A DNA stretch of 64,000 nucleotides from JANWYT01 sp034437555. GTDB taxonomy: Bacteria > Chloroflexota > Anaerolineae > Aggregatilineales > Phototrophicaceae. How positions within the stretch are numbered: position 1 is the first letter of the stretch; every line of letters starts with the position of its first letter. The stretch lies in assembly GCA_034437555.1 (NCBI GenBank), contig DAOTTQ010000029.1, positions 62,001-126,000 on the forward strand. The letters are read 5' to 3'. Made by a program: the position numbers and the translations under genes. The notes beneath the pieces are model-generated. The model was not told the DNA's origin and did not search any database. It was given only the letters and a program-made list of their open reading frames with translations. Below, one piece after another: positions 9,221 through 18,257 of the stretch.

Positions 9221-10024
9221 ATGGCAGGACTATTCTTCTTCGTAGACCAAATCGCTGTTGGCGTTTATATCGTCTTGGGGGCAATTGCACTTTGGTTTGT
9301 GTGGCGGTTTTTAAGCGCACGTATTGAGTATGCCTCTACATTTTATGAGCTAGAACGTGACCTTGCACGCCAAAAACAATGGGATGCAGCGTTGTTGGTG
9401 GTGTTGATGCTGCAATTTAGCATTGGCATTTTGGGCATTCAACGCGAAGTTGTGCCATTTTTGCAGGGCGAAATTAATGTGCAAGAAGCGGTTGCGGTGG
9501 GGATAGTTATACAAGACGGCGCAGTAGCCACTTTTACGCCTGCGCCCATTGCAGGGGGGCTAAATATTGAGCCGGTTGCGCCATTAGGTGAGAACAACGT
9601 GGTGCTATTGGTAACACCCACGCTTACACCCACGCCAGTGGGGACAATTGTCCCTAATGCACCTGCAATTGTGGGGTGTAATGATGACCGCGCTACTATT
9701 CAAGTTCCTGCTAATGGTATGCGCGTTTTCTCGCCAATTCCGATTGTGGGAACAGCCTATACCGAGTCTTTTGCGCTGGCAAAAGTAGAAATTAAGGGCG
9801 TAAGTACCAATGACAATTACACGGTTATTGACGATAAACGCCAACCCATTCTTATATCAAGTGCGTTTAGCCAGTTTTCGCCCGCCTTGTATTCGCCCGG
9901 CGAGTATCAATTGCGGATTATGGTCTTTGATTTAACCGATACGCCTGTGGCTTCGTGTATGGTGACGATTTACATCACAGAACCGCCGATGACACCCACC
10001 CCCACACGCACGCCTTCGGTGTAG
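9221..10024 (+). CDS. Membrane-anchored protein with Thr/Pro-rich linker, function unknown
   Basis: A 267-residue protein with two N-terminal hydrophobic helices (about residues 8-28 and 54-72), then an extracytoplasmic part. A TPTLTPTP linker near residue 128 leads to a compact beta-rich domain (about 145-255) with an Ig-like look (VFSPIPIVGTAYT, YSPGEYQLRIMVFDL) and two Cys (about 147 and 246) that could pair. It ends in another Pro/Thr-rich tail. Such linkers are common in Chloroflexota secreted proteins. It starts one base after the phosphorylase stop codon, indicating co-transcription, though no functional link is evident. Confidence 0.7.
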   Translation: MAGLFFFVDQIAVGVYIVLGAIALWFVWRFLSARIEYASTFYELERDLARQKQWDAALLVVLMLQFSIGILGIQREVVPFLQGEINVQEAVAVGIVIQDGAVATFTPAPIAGGLNIEPVAPLGENNVVLLVTPTLTPTPVGTIVPNAPAIVGCNDDRATIQVPANGMRVFSPIPIVGTAYTESFALAKVEIKGVSTNDNYTVIDDKRQPILISSAFSQFSPALYSPGEYQLRIMVFDLTDTPVASCMVTIYITEPPMTPTPTRTPSV

Positions 10025-10033
10025 TAGAACGTT

Positions 10034-10927
10034 ATGGCGCATGTAGGATTTATTGGGGTGGGTAAGGTTGCTCGCACACTAGGTAAGTTGTGGCATGATG
10101 AGGGCTATGGGATTAGTGCGGTCTATAACCGCACACATGCACACGCCCAAACCTTTGCCGATGAGGTTTATTCGCACGCTTGTGAAGGTCTTTTGGAAGT
10201 GATACAACGTGCTGACCTCATTTTTTTAACGGTAAATGACGATGCACTCTTGTCTTTGGCAGAAACTTTAGTAAGTGAAGATGTATCTCACAACATCCAA
10301 TGGAGTGAGAAGGCTTTTGTGCATACATCGGGGGCGTGTAGCCTAGACGTGCTAGAGCCATTGCGGGCGTGTGGCGCACAAGTGGGGAGCTTGCACCCCG
10401 CGTTTCCGTTTGCGGATGTAGAGACGGCACGCCAAACGTTGCGCGGGGCGACCTTTGCCATAGAAGCCTCATCGGATTCTCTAAAGACGCATCTTAGCCA
10501 GCTGGTGAACGCGCTGAACGGGCAGGAAATTGTGCTAGAGGCGGGGCAAAAGACGCGCTATCATCTGGCTTTGGTGATGGCAAGCAATTATACGGTGGTG
10601 CTATATGCCATAGCAAAAGAGATGCTATTGGGTCTGGGCGCAGGGGATGACAGCGCAGTTAACGCGCTTAACCGCTTGCTAGAAGGCACAGTGACTAACC
10701 TCATCACACAGGGCGTACCGCGTGCGCTAACGGGACCCCTAACGAGAGAAGATATAGGCACATTGCAAGCCCATCTTGATGTGCTGGATACCCCCGAACT
10801 AAAAATATTGTATCGGCAACTGGCACGTGGGGCATACCCATTACTAAAGGCGCGGGGCGTACCAACCGACCGTATTGAATTAACCTTTATACAGGATGAA
10901 AATAATGACACGCTTAACAATACGTGA
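10034..10927 (+). CDS. Rossmann-fold DUF2520 protein, putative NAD(P)-dependent oxidoreductase
   Basis: A 297-residue protein with an N-terminal NAD(P)-binding fold (VGFIGVGKVARTLG, residues 4-17) and a C-terminal helical DUF2520 domain, resembling ketopantoate reductase and F420-dependent reductases in layout. It overlaps panB by 23 bases and panB overlaps panC, so the three form one translationally coupled operon. The missing step between PanB and PanC is ketopantoate reductase (PanE), for which no classical gene is seen here. A role in pantoate formation is therefore an attractive inference, not shown by sequence. Confidence 0.8.
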   Translation: MAHVGFIGVGKVARTLGKLWHDEGYGISAVYNRTHAHAQTFADEVYSHACEGLLEVIQRADLIFLTVNDDALLSLAETLVSEDVSHNIQWSEKAFVHTSGACSLDVLEPLRACGAQVGSLHPAFPFADVETARQTLRGATFAIEASSDSLKTHLSQLVNALNGQEIVLEAGQKTRYHLALVMASNYTVVLYAIAKEMLLGLGAGDDSAVNALNRLLEGTVTNLITQGVPRALTGPLTREDIGTLQAHLDVLDTPELKILYRQLARGAYPLLKARGVPTDRIELTFIQDENNDTLNNT

Positions 10928-11759
10928 CATCCAAAAGATGAAAACAGACGGGCAGAAAATAACTGTTTTAACGGCGTATGATGCAACAGGGGCGCGCGTG
11001 GCAGAAGCTGCTGATGTGCCAATGATTTTGGTGGGTGATTCTTTGGGGATGGTGGTACAAGGACATTCTACGCCCCTTAAAGTAACGCTAGAACACATGA
11101 TTTACCACGCAGAAATTGTGGCGCGTGTAACACAAAAACCGCTGATTGTGGCAGATTTACCCTTTATGACATACCAAATTAGTGAAGAACAAGCCCTTCA
11201 AAATGCTGCCCGTGTGATGCAAGAAGCGGGCGTGACTGCCGTTAAAATTGAGGGTGGTGTAACCATTGCACCTACGATAAAACGCCTTGTGAACGTTGGG
11301 ATTCCTGTCGTTGCGCACATTGGCTTAACGCCCCAAAGTATTCATCAGTTTGGGGGCTTTAGGGTGCAGGGGCGCGATATAGACTCGGCACGGCAACTGA
11401 TTAGAGATGCTGAAGCAGTGCAAGAAGCCGGCGCGTTTGCGATTGTCCTAGAACTTGTACCAAGTCAATTGGCGCAATTAACCACAGAACGCCTTAAAAT
11501 TCCGACTATTGGCATTGGGGCGGGCGTGCATTGTGACGGACAAGTGCAAGTGTTTCATGATGTGTTGGCAATGTTCTCTGACTTTTTGCCAAAGCACGCC
11601 AAACAATACGCACAGATTGGCAATGTGATGAAAGAAGCGATTGCTACTTATCGTGAAGAAGTGCAAAAAGGCAGTTTTCCATCGAATGACAACGTCTTTA
11701 TGATGAAAGAGGACGTGATTAACGCGCTACGAAAAGAGCTAGGGCATGAAGGTTCTTGA
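10905..11759 (+). CDS. panB: 3-methyl-2-oxobutanoate hydroxymethyltransferase (PanB)
   Basis: A 284-residue TIM-barrel enzyme making ketopantoate from 2-oxoisovalerate and methylene-tetrahydrofolate, the first committed step of pantothenate synthesis. Recognisable motifs are LTAYDATGARVAE, MILVGDSLGMVVQGH (metal Asp), AVKIEGG (catalytic region) and TIGIGAG near the C-terminus. I take ATG 10905 as the start because AGGATG sits six bases upstream; ATG 10896 would place the AGG directly against the start codon. It overlaps the upstream DUF2520 gene and, by 14 bases, panC. Confidence 0.95.
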   Translation: MTRLTIRDIQKMKTDGQKITVLTAYDATGARVAEAADVPMILVGDSLGMVVQGHSTPLKVTLEHMIYHAEIVARVTQKPLIVADLPFMTYQISEEQALQNAARVMQEAGVTAVKIEGGVTIAPTIKRLVNVGIPVVAHIGLTPQSIHQFGGFRVQGRDIDSARQLIRDAEAVQEAGAFAIVLELVPSQLAQLTTERLKIPTIGIGAGVHCDGQVQVFHDVLAMFSDFLPKHAKQYAQIGNVMKEAIATYREEVQKGSFPSNDNVFMMKEDVINALRKELGHEGS

Positions 11760-12630
11760 GACCATTGAAGCTGTTACCGCCTATCGTAAAGGGCTAAAGG
11801 GGCGTATGGGTGTTGTGCCAACAATGGGGTATTTGCATCAGGGGCATGTGTCATTAGTGCGCGAAGCACGCGCTGATTGTGACCACGTTTTGGCAACGAT
11901 TTTTGTCAACCCCGCGCAATTTTCGCCTAGCGAAGATTTGTCGGCATACCCACGAAACCTCCCTCGTGATTTAGAGCTTTTAGAAGCGGAAGGCGTGGAT
12001 GCTGTATTTACGCCTACACCTGCCATGATGTATCCGCCTAATTTTCAAACGTATGTGACGGTGGAACGGGTGTCATTAGGCAAAGAAGGGGCAAGCCGCC
12101 CGACACATTTTAAGGGCGTGTCTACGATAGTGATGAAGCTGTTTAACATCGCCCAAGCCCATAACGCCTATTTTGGGCAAAAGGACGCGCAACAAGTGGT
12201 TGTTATCAGGCGGATGGTGCAAGATATGAATATGCCCGTGAACGTGGTCGTTTGCCCCATTGTAAGAGAAATAGACGGCTTGGCGATGAGTTCACGGAAT
12301 GTGTATTTAACCACGCAAGAACGCCAATCGGCGCGTGTACTTCACGATGCGCTTACAGAGGCGGGGCGCATATACGCAGAAGGGGAACGCCATCCCGAAG
12401 CAATAAAATCACGCGTGATAGCTCTTTTGGAGGCTACACCATTGGCAAAAGTAGACTATATTAGCGTGGCGCGTGCCAGTGACATGCTAGAACTGGATAG
12501 CCCGATAGAACAGCCTTATTTGGTGTCTTTGGCGGTTCAATTAGGTAAGCCTCGCCTGCTGGATAACTGTTTACTGCCCATGTCGTTGAACACCCGTGAG
12601 GGCGCAACAGAAACACTTGGCGTAGAGTAG
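11746..12630 (+). CDS. panC: Pantoate-beta-alanine ligase (PanC)
   Basis: A 294-residue nucleotidyl-transferase-fold ligase that joins pantoate and beta-alanine with ATP to give pantothenate. The HIGH-like motif appears as PTMGYLHQGH (residues about 25-34), with FVNPAQFSP, the substrate loop FGQKDAQQVVVIRRM and LAMSSRN, the counterpart of the KMSKS-like signature. Length fits the family (about 280). The start overlaps the end of panB by 14 bases. No panD is present in the window. Confidence 0.95.
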   Translation: MKVLETIEAVTAYRKGLKGRMGVVPTMGYLHQGHVSLVREARADCDHVLATIFVNPAQFSPSEDLSAYPRNLPRDLELLEAEGVDAVFTPTPAMMYPPNFQTYVTVERVSLGKEGASRPTHFKGVSTIVMKLFNIAQAHNAYFGQKDAQQVVVIRRMVQDMNMPVNVVVCPIVREIDGLAMSSRNVYLTTQERQSARVLHDALTEAGRIYAEGERHPEAIKSRVIALLEATPLAKVDYISVARASDMLELDSPIEQPYLVSLAVQLGKPRLLDNCLLPMSLNTREGATETLGVE

Positions 12631-12634
12631 GTGT

Positions 12635-12662
12635 AAAAAAGGGCATGTGAAACACCATGCCC
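12635..12662 (-). terminator. Intrinsic terminator of the fabF-fabH operon
   Basis: Inverted repeat GGGCATG (12641-12647) and CATGCCC (12656-12662) with an 8-base loop; read on the minus strand it is followed by TTTTTT (12640-12635). It may also slow plus-strand transcripts from panC, but there the downstream sequence has only two T. Confidence 0.75.
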
Positions 12663-12671
12663 TTCAAGTAT

Positions 12672-13808
12672 CTAGGATTGTTTGAATAGCCGAGACAACG
12701 CGCTCGTAATTGCCCGTTGCCAACGTTGTAAGCGTGTACGAAGGCGTGCCAGCGTATAACGGAATCTGCGCCGCTGTACGTTAAGGCGTGTGGGTGCTTT
12801 GTTGGGCGTTACCCATCGTATGAGCGCGGTTGCCCACGATAAGCCCCCACCAAAGCCCGTAAATATCACCACATCATCATCTTTAATGCGCCCTTGTTGT
12901 AGGGCTTCGCACAGCGCAAGTGGGATAGATGCGGCGGAAGTGTTGCCATACTTTGCTAGATTGCTGACAAATTTGCTCTCATCAATTTTGAGCTTCTTTG
13001 CTAAGTAATCTAGGATGCGTTGGTTGGCTTGATGAGGGACGACCACATCAATATCTTCTACCGTTAAATCAGACATTTCTAACACTTGGCGAATGCTTTC
13101 ATCTACCACACGGGTGGCAAACTTAAACACTTCGCTACCGACCATGCTCATCTTGTTGACTTTTTGGTTTTCTAGATCATTGTGATTATGGGTGGGGATG
13201 TTAAGCAAGTCACCCCCTGCACCATCAGAGCGTAATACACTAGACATTACGCCCCCCTCTTTGTCGCTGGCTTGTAGTACTACCGCTCCCGCACCATCCC
13301 CGAACAAGATACAGGTGGTGCGGTCTTGCCAATCTAGCACGCGACTCATGGTTTCTGCGCCAATGATGAGTGCTGTTTCGATGCTACCGCTACGAATAGA
13401 TTGGGTTGCCATCTCTAACGCATACACAAAACCGCTACAGGCTGCACTTAAGTCAAAAGCACCCGCTTGGCTTGCCCCTAAAAAGTCTTGGACAAGGCTG
13501 GCTGTGCTAGGGAAAACATTTTCTGATGTTGAGGTTGCCACAATAATCAGGTCCAGGTCTTTGGGCAACACATCGGCTATTTCTAGGGCGTTTTTGGCAG
13601 CTTCACATGCCAAAGTGGTTGTTGATTCGCGTTCATCTGCAATGCGACGCTCTTTAATGCCTGTGCGCGTTACAATCCACTCATCGGTGGTATCCACAAG
13701 AGCAGCGATGTCATTGTTGGTCATAGTTGTTTCTGGAACCGCCATGCCCCACCCAACGATGTGAGCGAATATGCCCGTTGTAATCTTTTGTGCGCTACGC
13801 TTCGCCAT
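12672..13808 (-). CDS. fabH: 3-oxoacyl-ACP synthase III (FabH) with basic C-terminal tail
   Basis: A 378-residue condensing enzyme that starts fatty-acid synthesis by joining acyl-CoA with malonyl-ACP. The catalytic triad is visible: Cys in LSAACSGF, His in VVPHQANQR and Asn in KYGNTSAAS; the C-terminal GFGGGLSWATALIRW ends the normal fold near residue 332. About 45 further residues follow, very rich in Arg (NVQRRRFRYTLARLRTRL) and probably an amphipathic helix; this tail is not part of the usual 320-330 residue enzyme. It overlaps the end of fabF by 14 bases and is followed by a terminator. Confidence 0.93.
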   Translation of the reverse strand: MAKRSAQKITTGIFAHIVGWGMAVPETTMTNNDIAALVDTTDEWIVTRTGIKERRIADERESTTTLACEAAKNALEIADVLPKDLDLIIVATSTSENVFPSTASLVQDFLGASQAGAFDLSAACSGFVYALEMATQSIRSGSIETALIIGAETMSRVLDWQDRTTCILFGDGAGAVVLQASDKEGGVMSSVLRSDGAGGDLLNIPTHNHNDLENQKVNKMSMVGSEVFKFATRVVDESIRQVLEMSDLTVEDIDVVVPHQANQRILDYLAKKLKIDESKFVSNLAKYGNTSAASIPLALCEALQQGRIKDDDVVIFTGFGGGLSWATALIRWVTPNKAPTRLNVQRRRFRYTLARLRTRLQRWQRAITSALSRLFKQS

Positions 13809-15051
13809 TGGGGTTATATCGTCCTAAAATGACAGTTGCATTATGCCCGCCAAAGCCAAACCCATTGCTCATAACCACGTTTAGCGTTTTTGCCACGCCC
13901 ACATTAGGCGTGTAGTTTAGATCGCAGTTGGGGTCGGGGGTGGTAAGGTTGATGGTGGGTGGGATGAAATTATCCTGAATTGCCATGATGCTAAACACGG
14001 CTTCAATTGCCCCTGCTGCACCCAAGAGATGCCCCGTCATGGACTTGGTGGAACTAATGGGAACGGTGTAGGCAGTTTCGCCCAATGCGCGTTTAATGGC
14101 TTTGGTTTCGGCAGCATCGTTAAGGTTTGTGCCTGTGCCGTGTGCGTTGATGTAGTCAATATCTTGGGCTGTTAAGCCAGCGTCTGCCAGCGCACGGGTC
14201 ATTGCCATAGCTGCGCCTTCGCCTGTTTCTAGCGGGGCGGTGGGGTGGTACGCATCGGATGTATGCCCATAACCTAGCACTTCTGCATAGATGGGTGCGC
14301 CACGTTCTAGGGCGTGGTCAAGGTCTTCTAGCACCAACATTGCACAGCCTTCACCCGGCACAAAACCATCACGCTTGCCATCAAAAGGACGGCTTGCGCC
14401 TTCGGGGTCGGCGTTGTTTTGTGAAAGGGTTTTCATGTTATTAAAACCTGCGATGGTCATGGGGGTGATGGCAGCTTCAGTTGAGCCTGTAATCATCACT
14501 TTCGCTTGCCCGCGCCGAATAATTTCGGCGGCTTCGCCAATACAGTTATTGCCTGTGGCACAGGCGGTTGTAATGCAGAAGTTTGGGCCTCTTAGGTTAA
14601 ATTCCATAGAAACGCGCCCACTACTGCCATCAATGAGCAAGCGTGGCACAACAAGCGGGCTTACACCGTGATGCCCTTTTTGGACGAAGCCCATTACGGC
14701 TTCGATGAGTGAGTTAATGCCCCCGATGCCACTGCCGACAATACAGCCGATGTCATAGCGGTTTTCATCGGTAACTACCAAGCCACTTTGTGCAACGGCT
14801 TCCTTGGTGGCGGCTATTGCAAAATGCGTGGCGCGGTCTGTGCGTTTGGCTTCTTTTTTACCCATGAGGGCTTCGGCATCGAAGTCTTTCACTTCGCCCG
14901 CAATTTTATTTTCAATGACGACAGGGTCAAAGAGGGTAATGCCCCCAATACCGCTTTTGCCCTGCGATGTGTTTTTCCATGCTTCTTGAACACTGTTGCC
15001 TGTGGGGCAAATTATCCCCATACCTGTAACTACTACGCGCCGTCTTGCCAC
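13795..15051 (-). CDS. fabF: 3-oxoacyl-ACP synthase II (FabF)
   Basis: A 418-residue elongating condensing enzyme of type II fatty-acid synthesis. Active-site residues are Cys in TTACATGNN, His in NAHGTGTNLND and His in STKSMTGHLLGAAG, with the glycine-rich NGFGFGGHN near the end. The start is GTG at 15051, preceded by a perfect AGGAGG five bases away. It is the first gene of the fabF-fabH operon. fabD, fabG and acpP are not in this window, so the rest of the pathway is encoded elsewhere. Confidence 0.95.
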   Translation of the reverse strand: MARRRVVVTGMGIICPTGNSVQEAWKNTSQGKSGIGGITLFDPVVIENKIAGEVKDFDAEALMGKKEAKRTDRATHFAIAATKEAVAQSGLVVTDENRYDIGCIVGSGIGGINSLIEAVMGFVQKGHHGVSPLVVPRLLIDGSSGRVSMEFNLRGPNFCITTACATGNNCIGEAAEIIRRGQAKVMITGSTEAAITPMTIAGFNNMKTLSQNNADPEGASRPFDGKRDGFVPGEGCAMLVLEDLDHALERGAPIYAEVLGYGHTSDAYHPTAPLETGEGAAMAMTRALADAGLTAQDIDYINAHGTGTNLNDAAETKAIKRALGETAYTVPISSTKSMTGHLLGAAGAIEAVFSIMAIQDNFIPPTINLTTPDPNCDLNYTPNVGVAKTLNVVMSNGFGFGGHNATVILGRYNPNGEA

Positions 15052-15178
15052 GATTGCCTCCTCTTTTGATGAAAGATGCTAAAAATAGCCTCTTTTTTGT
15101 TTTAAGACTTGATATAGTTTATAGAACACGAAAAATCTCATTTGGTTGTGGGGTTGTCGTTGATGGCTACGCTCATGT

Positions 15179-15184
15179 TATAAT
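15179..15184 (+). promoter_or_regulatory. Putative -10 element upstream of the 15241 epimerase gene
   Basis: A perfect TATAAT hexamer in the divergent 190-base region between fabF and the epimerase gene. The best -35 candidate, TTGTCG (15154-15159), is 19 bases away, so spacing is not ideal. Confidence 0.4.
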
Positions 15185-15240
15185 CGCGCATCTAAACCAC
15201 CTTAGTGTAACACAAGACCCACAACAGAAACGACGCTTAA

Positions 15241-16200
15241 ATGATACTCGTAACAGGAGCAACAGGCTATATAGGACGGCACGTGGTACAGGCTCTGATG
15301 GACGAGGGCTTGCCTTTGCGTTGCCTTATTCCTGAACATCGCCTGAACGCTATTACATGGGATAAAGATGCCCCTAATGCCCCTCAAATTGTAATAGGTG
15401 ACATCTTAAACGAAGAAGTGGTATTTAAGGCAGTCACGGGGGCGCACACCATTATTCACCTAGAAAATGCCATGTGGTGGGGGCGCAAGCGTGACCTAGA
15501 GCGCATTGAAATAAGTGGCACACAAACGCTCCTAGCGGCGGCGCGTAGTGTACGCGTGGGGCGCGTTATCACCCTTAGCCATATCGGGGCAACGCCTTCA
15601 TCAGCATATACCCTGCACCGTACTAAAGGACAAGTAGAAGAACTCATTAAAGCCAGTGGACTGGCGTATACGATTATGCGCTTGGGGCTGGTGTTTGGTG
15701 AGGGGGATGCGTTCATTAGCCATATTGCTATGATGCTACGCGGAAACCCACTATTTTTTGCGATGCCGGGTCAAGGTGAGGTGGTGTTGCATCCGCTTCA
15801 TATTGATGACCTTGTGAAAGCCATTTTGGTATCGCTAGAAAGTATTGACGCACTAGACCGCACCATCGAAATGGGCGGCTTGGAATACACTACATTTGAG
15901 GATTTGTTGTATACGATTATGCGTGTGTCGGGTATGTCTCGCCCTATTTTGCGCTTGCCTCCTTATCTAATGCGCTTGCTCTTGTGGGCGGGCGGATGGT
16001 TACTCCCTCGTACACTGATGACTACCCAATGGTTAGACATTTTGGCAACGCATCGTGTAGCACCCATGAGCAATGCGTACGAGAATTTTGGCTTTCAACC
16101 ACGCCGTTTTGAAGATGCCCTTGTGTCTTATCTACCTAAACAGGCACACTTAAGGGGATTGTTTTCACAGTCATTTCGTCGTCGTCCTAAATCACTTTAG
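15241..16200 (+). CDS. NAD(P)-dependent atypical SDR / epimerase family protein
   Basis: A 319-residue Rossmann protein of the NmrA/atypical SDR group. The N-terminus ILVTGATGYIGRHV is the GxxGxxG dinucleotide motif, followed by GDILNEE (acidic residue after the second strand). The YxxxK pair is not clear: the equivalent stretch reads AYTLHRTKGQVEE, with an unusual spacing, so catalysis is uncertain. The C-terminal 60 residues include a hydrophobic stretch (LLLWAGGWLLP), as in NDUFA9-like members. It probably binds NAD(P); the substrate is unknown. The next gene follows after 12 bases. Confidence 0.75.
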   Translation: MILVTGATGYIGRHVVQALMDEGLPLRCLIPEHRLNAITWDKDAPNAPQIVIGDILNEEVVFKAVTGAHTIIHLENAMWWGRKRDLERIEISGTQTLLAAARSVRVGRVITLSHIGATPSSAYTLHRTKGQVEELIKASGLAYTIMRLGLVFGEGDAFISHIAMMLRGNPLFFAMPGQGEVVLHPLHIDDLVKAILVSLESIDALDRTIEMGGLEYTTFEDLLYTIMRVSGMSRPILRLPPYLMRLLLWAGGWLLPRTLMTTQWLDILATHRVAPMSNAYENFGFQPRRFEDALVSYLPKQAHLRGLFSQSFRRRPKSL

Positions 16201-16212
16201 AAAGGGGTTGTT

Positions 16213-17037
16213 ATGGTGCAACAACAGGTACTCATTCGCGCCCTGCAAGAAACACAAGAATTGCATAATGCTGTAGAGCTACAAAAAATTTATTGGGGCA
16301 ATAACATGGGAGATATTGTGCCTCATCACATGCTCTTGTCGATGGCGCACTATGGCGGGCATGTGTTTGGCGCATTTTTGAATGAGCGTATGGTCGGCTT
16401 GCTGATGGGGTTTATTGGCGCGCAAATTCACCCTGATGATGCAGTTGATGCCTCTAGCCACTTGTTGGTGATGTCTAAGCGCATGGTGGTATTGCCTGAA
16501 TATCGCAATTACAAAATTGGGGAACGCCTAAAGCTGGCACAACGCGATTTTGCGATACGCCACAACATCCCGTTGGTAACGTGGACATTTGACCCGCTTC
16601 TTTCAAGAAATGCGTATCTTAACCTACACAAATTAGGTGCAATTGGGCAAAAGTATGAAGCTAATTTCTTTGGGACGGATGCGAATAACTCAACGCTTAG
16701 TGGCGATAGATTGGCGGCGAATTGGTGGGTAAAGCACGCTCATATTGAAGCGCATCTGCAAAAAACCTATGAAGATGCACGCATTATTAACGTGATAGAA
16801 AAACATGCCCCCGTTGCCCTAAACATCACCGATAACACCGAACAATTGCTAGAAGTTCACCCCGATTTTGTGAGCCTAGAAGCCGAAAACCCACAGGCGG
16901 GTAAGCTATGGCGCAACCATGTTCGGATGGCGTTTACGACGCTATTAGGGGCGGGGTACTTGGCGACTGATGTCATTCGGCGTGGTGAACGCACGTTTTA
17001 CGCTTTTACTAAAGATGATGGCACGTTTAGTTATTAA
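16213..17037 (+). CDS. GNAT-superfamily acyltransferase (COG3375-like), possible amino-acid N-acyltransferase
   Basis: A 274-residue protein whose first 160 residues fit a GNAT fold (VFGAFLNERMVGLLMGF; then MVVLPEYRNYKIGERLKLAQR, the acyl-CoA pyrophosphate-binding region). A long C-terminal half is typical of the COG3375 group. AAAGGGG lies five bases before ATG 16213. It is followed after 25 bases by an enolase-superfamily racemase/OSB synthase. In Geobacillus a GNAT N-succinyltransferase and an N-succinylamino-acid racemase act together to turn D- into L-amino acids, so an amino-acid N-acyltransferase role is a reasonable inference. Confidence 0.7.
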   Translation: MVQQQVLIRALQETQELHNAVELQKIYWGNNMGDIVPHHMLLSMAHYGGHVFGAFLNERMVGLLMGFIGAQIHPDDAVDASSHLLVMSKRMVVLPEYRNYKIGERLKLAQRDFAIRHNIPLVTWTFDPLLSRNAYLNLHKLGAIGQKYEANFFGTDANNSTLSGDRLAANWWVKHAHIEAHLQKTYEDARIINVIEKHAPVALNITDNTEQLLEVHPDFVSLEAENPQAGKLWRNHVRMAFTTLLGAGYLATDVIRRGERTFYAFTKDDGTFSY

Positions 17038-17062
17038 CGGTTGTACATGAGGAGTTTTTGAC

Positions 17063-18217
17063 ATGCAAAGCATCACGATTAAAGAAATCAAGCTATACCC
17101 CATTGCTATGCCCTTTGTTGAACCCTTGCGGACGAGCTTTGGGATGGAGCCATTTAAGGCTGCCATTGTGGTCGAAATGATTACAGAAGAGGGCGTAACG
17201 GGCTGGGCAGAAGCCTCTGTTGCGCCCGAACCCGGCTATACAGGCGAAACGGTGGGGACGGCGTATCATCTGATAGCGCATTTTCTTGTGCCGTTATTGG
17301 TGGGCAAAACCATTACAGACCCGTACCAAGCCCGCGACATATTGCATGTGGTACGCGATAACAAGCACGCCCGCGCAGGACTAGAGATTGCTGTGTGGGA
17401 TGCGTTTGCTAAAGCGAATAAAATGCGCCTTGCAGACTTGCTGGCATCGTACTTGCCCGAAGGACACGCCTCACGTGGACGCGCTGTAGTGGGTGTAAGC
17501 ATTGGGATTCAGCCAAGTGTAGAAGAAACCATAGACATCATCAACAAGCGTCTTGGACAGGGCTATAAACGCATCAAGCTAAAGATTAAGCCAAACTGGG
17601 ATGTGGAACTGGCACAGGGCATTCGCGCTGTACACCCCGATATTATGCTGATGTTGGATGCCAATAGCGCGTATACGTTGGCGGATGCCGAACACCTAAA
17701 GGGCTTGGACGACTATAATTTGCTGATGATAGAGCAACCCCTAAGCCACGATGATATTTATGAACACAGCAAGCTACAACCCCAAATTAAAACCCCTGTT
17801 TGCCTGGATGAAAGCGTAAAGAGTGCCAACGACCTACGCCTCGCCATTGAAGTGGGTGCGATTAAAATTCTAAACCTAAAGCCTGCAAGAGTGGGGGGCT
17901 TTGCCGAATCTTTAGACATTTACAAAGTTGCGTTAGAAAGTGGCTTATCCTTGTGGATTGGTGGGATGCTAGAAACAGGCGTAGGGCGTGCAGCTAATGT
18001 CGCAATTGCTTCGTTGCCTGCCGTGAATTTACCCTGTGACATTAGTGCAACCGACCGCTATTTTGCAGAGGACATCACCGAACCGCCTTTTGTGCTACAA
18101 CCCGATAGCACGTTGCTCGTGCCTGATGGCGACGGCATTGGCGTAGAAGTAGTACGGGAACGCCTAGAACGTGCTGTAGAAGGCTGGTATGGGCAGAAAT
18201 ACTATCCAATTGCATAA
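17063..18217 (+). CDS. Enolase-superfamily N-acylamino-acid racemase / o-succinylbenzoate synthase
   Basis: A 384-residue enzyme of the MenC/NSAR branch of the enolase superfamily. Residues seen: KxK acid/base pair in IKLKIK (near 170), metal ligands Asp in MLDANSAY, Glu in LMIEQPL and Asp in CLDESV, and the opposing Lys in LNLKPARVGG. This pattern is shared by o-succinylbenzoate synthase (menaquinone route) and N-succinylamino-acid racemase, and many members do both. No men genes are nearby, while a GNAT acyltransferase (16213), proC and threonine deaminase are, which favours amino-acid racemisation. AGGAG sits nine bases before the ATG. Confidence 0.85.
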   Translation: MQSITIKEIKLYPIAMPFVEPLRTSFGMEPFKAAIVVEMITEEGVTGWAEASVAPEPGYTGETVGTAYHLIAHFLVPLLVGKTITDPYQARDILHVVRDNKHARAGLEIAVWDAFAKANKMRLADLLASYLPEGHASRGRAVVGVSIGIQPSVEETIDIINKRLGQGYKRIKLKIKPNWDVELAQGIRAVHPDIMLMLDANSAYTLADAEHLKGLDDYNLLMIEQPLSHDDIYEHSKLQPQIKTPVCLDESVKSANDLRLAIEVGAIKILNLKPARVGGFAESLDIYKVALESGLSLWIGGMLETGVGRAANVAIASLPAVNLPCDISATDRYFAEDITEPPFVLQPDSTLLVPDGDGIGVEVVRERLERAVEGWYGQKYYPIA

Positions 18218-18257
18218 ACACACAATGACCAAATGAGATGAGGACACAACAAACATC

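Noticed and set aside
13192..13764. 190-codon open frame on the plus strand within fabH
   Set aside because: Fully antisense to a conserved gene with intact catalytic residues; composition is that of a reverse-strand shadow.
13795..13808. Recurring 14-base gene overlaps (also panB-panC and the DMT pair) as a special signal
   Set aside because: Fourteen is one of the common overlap lengths in compact genomes, so no special mechanism is needed.
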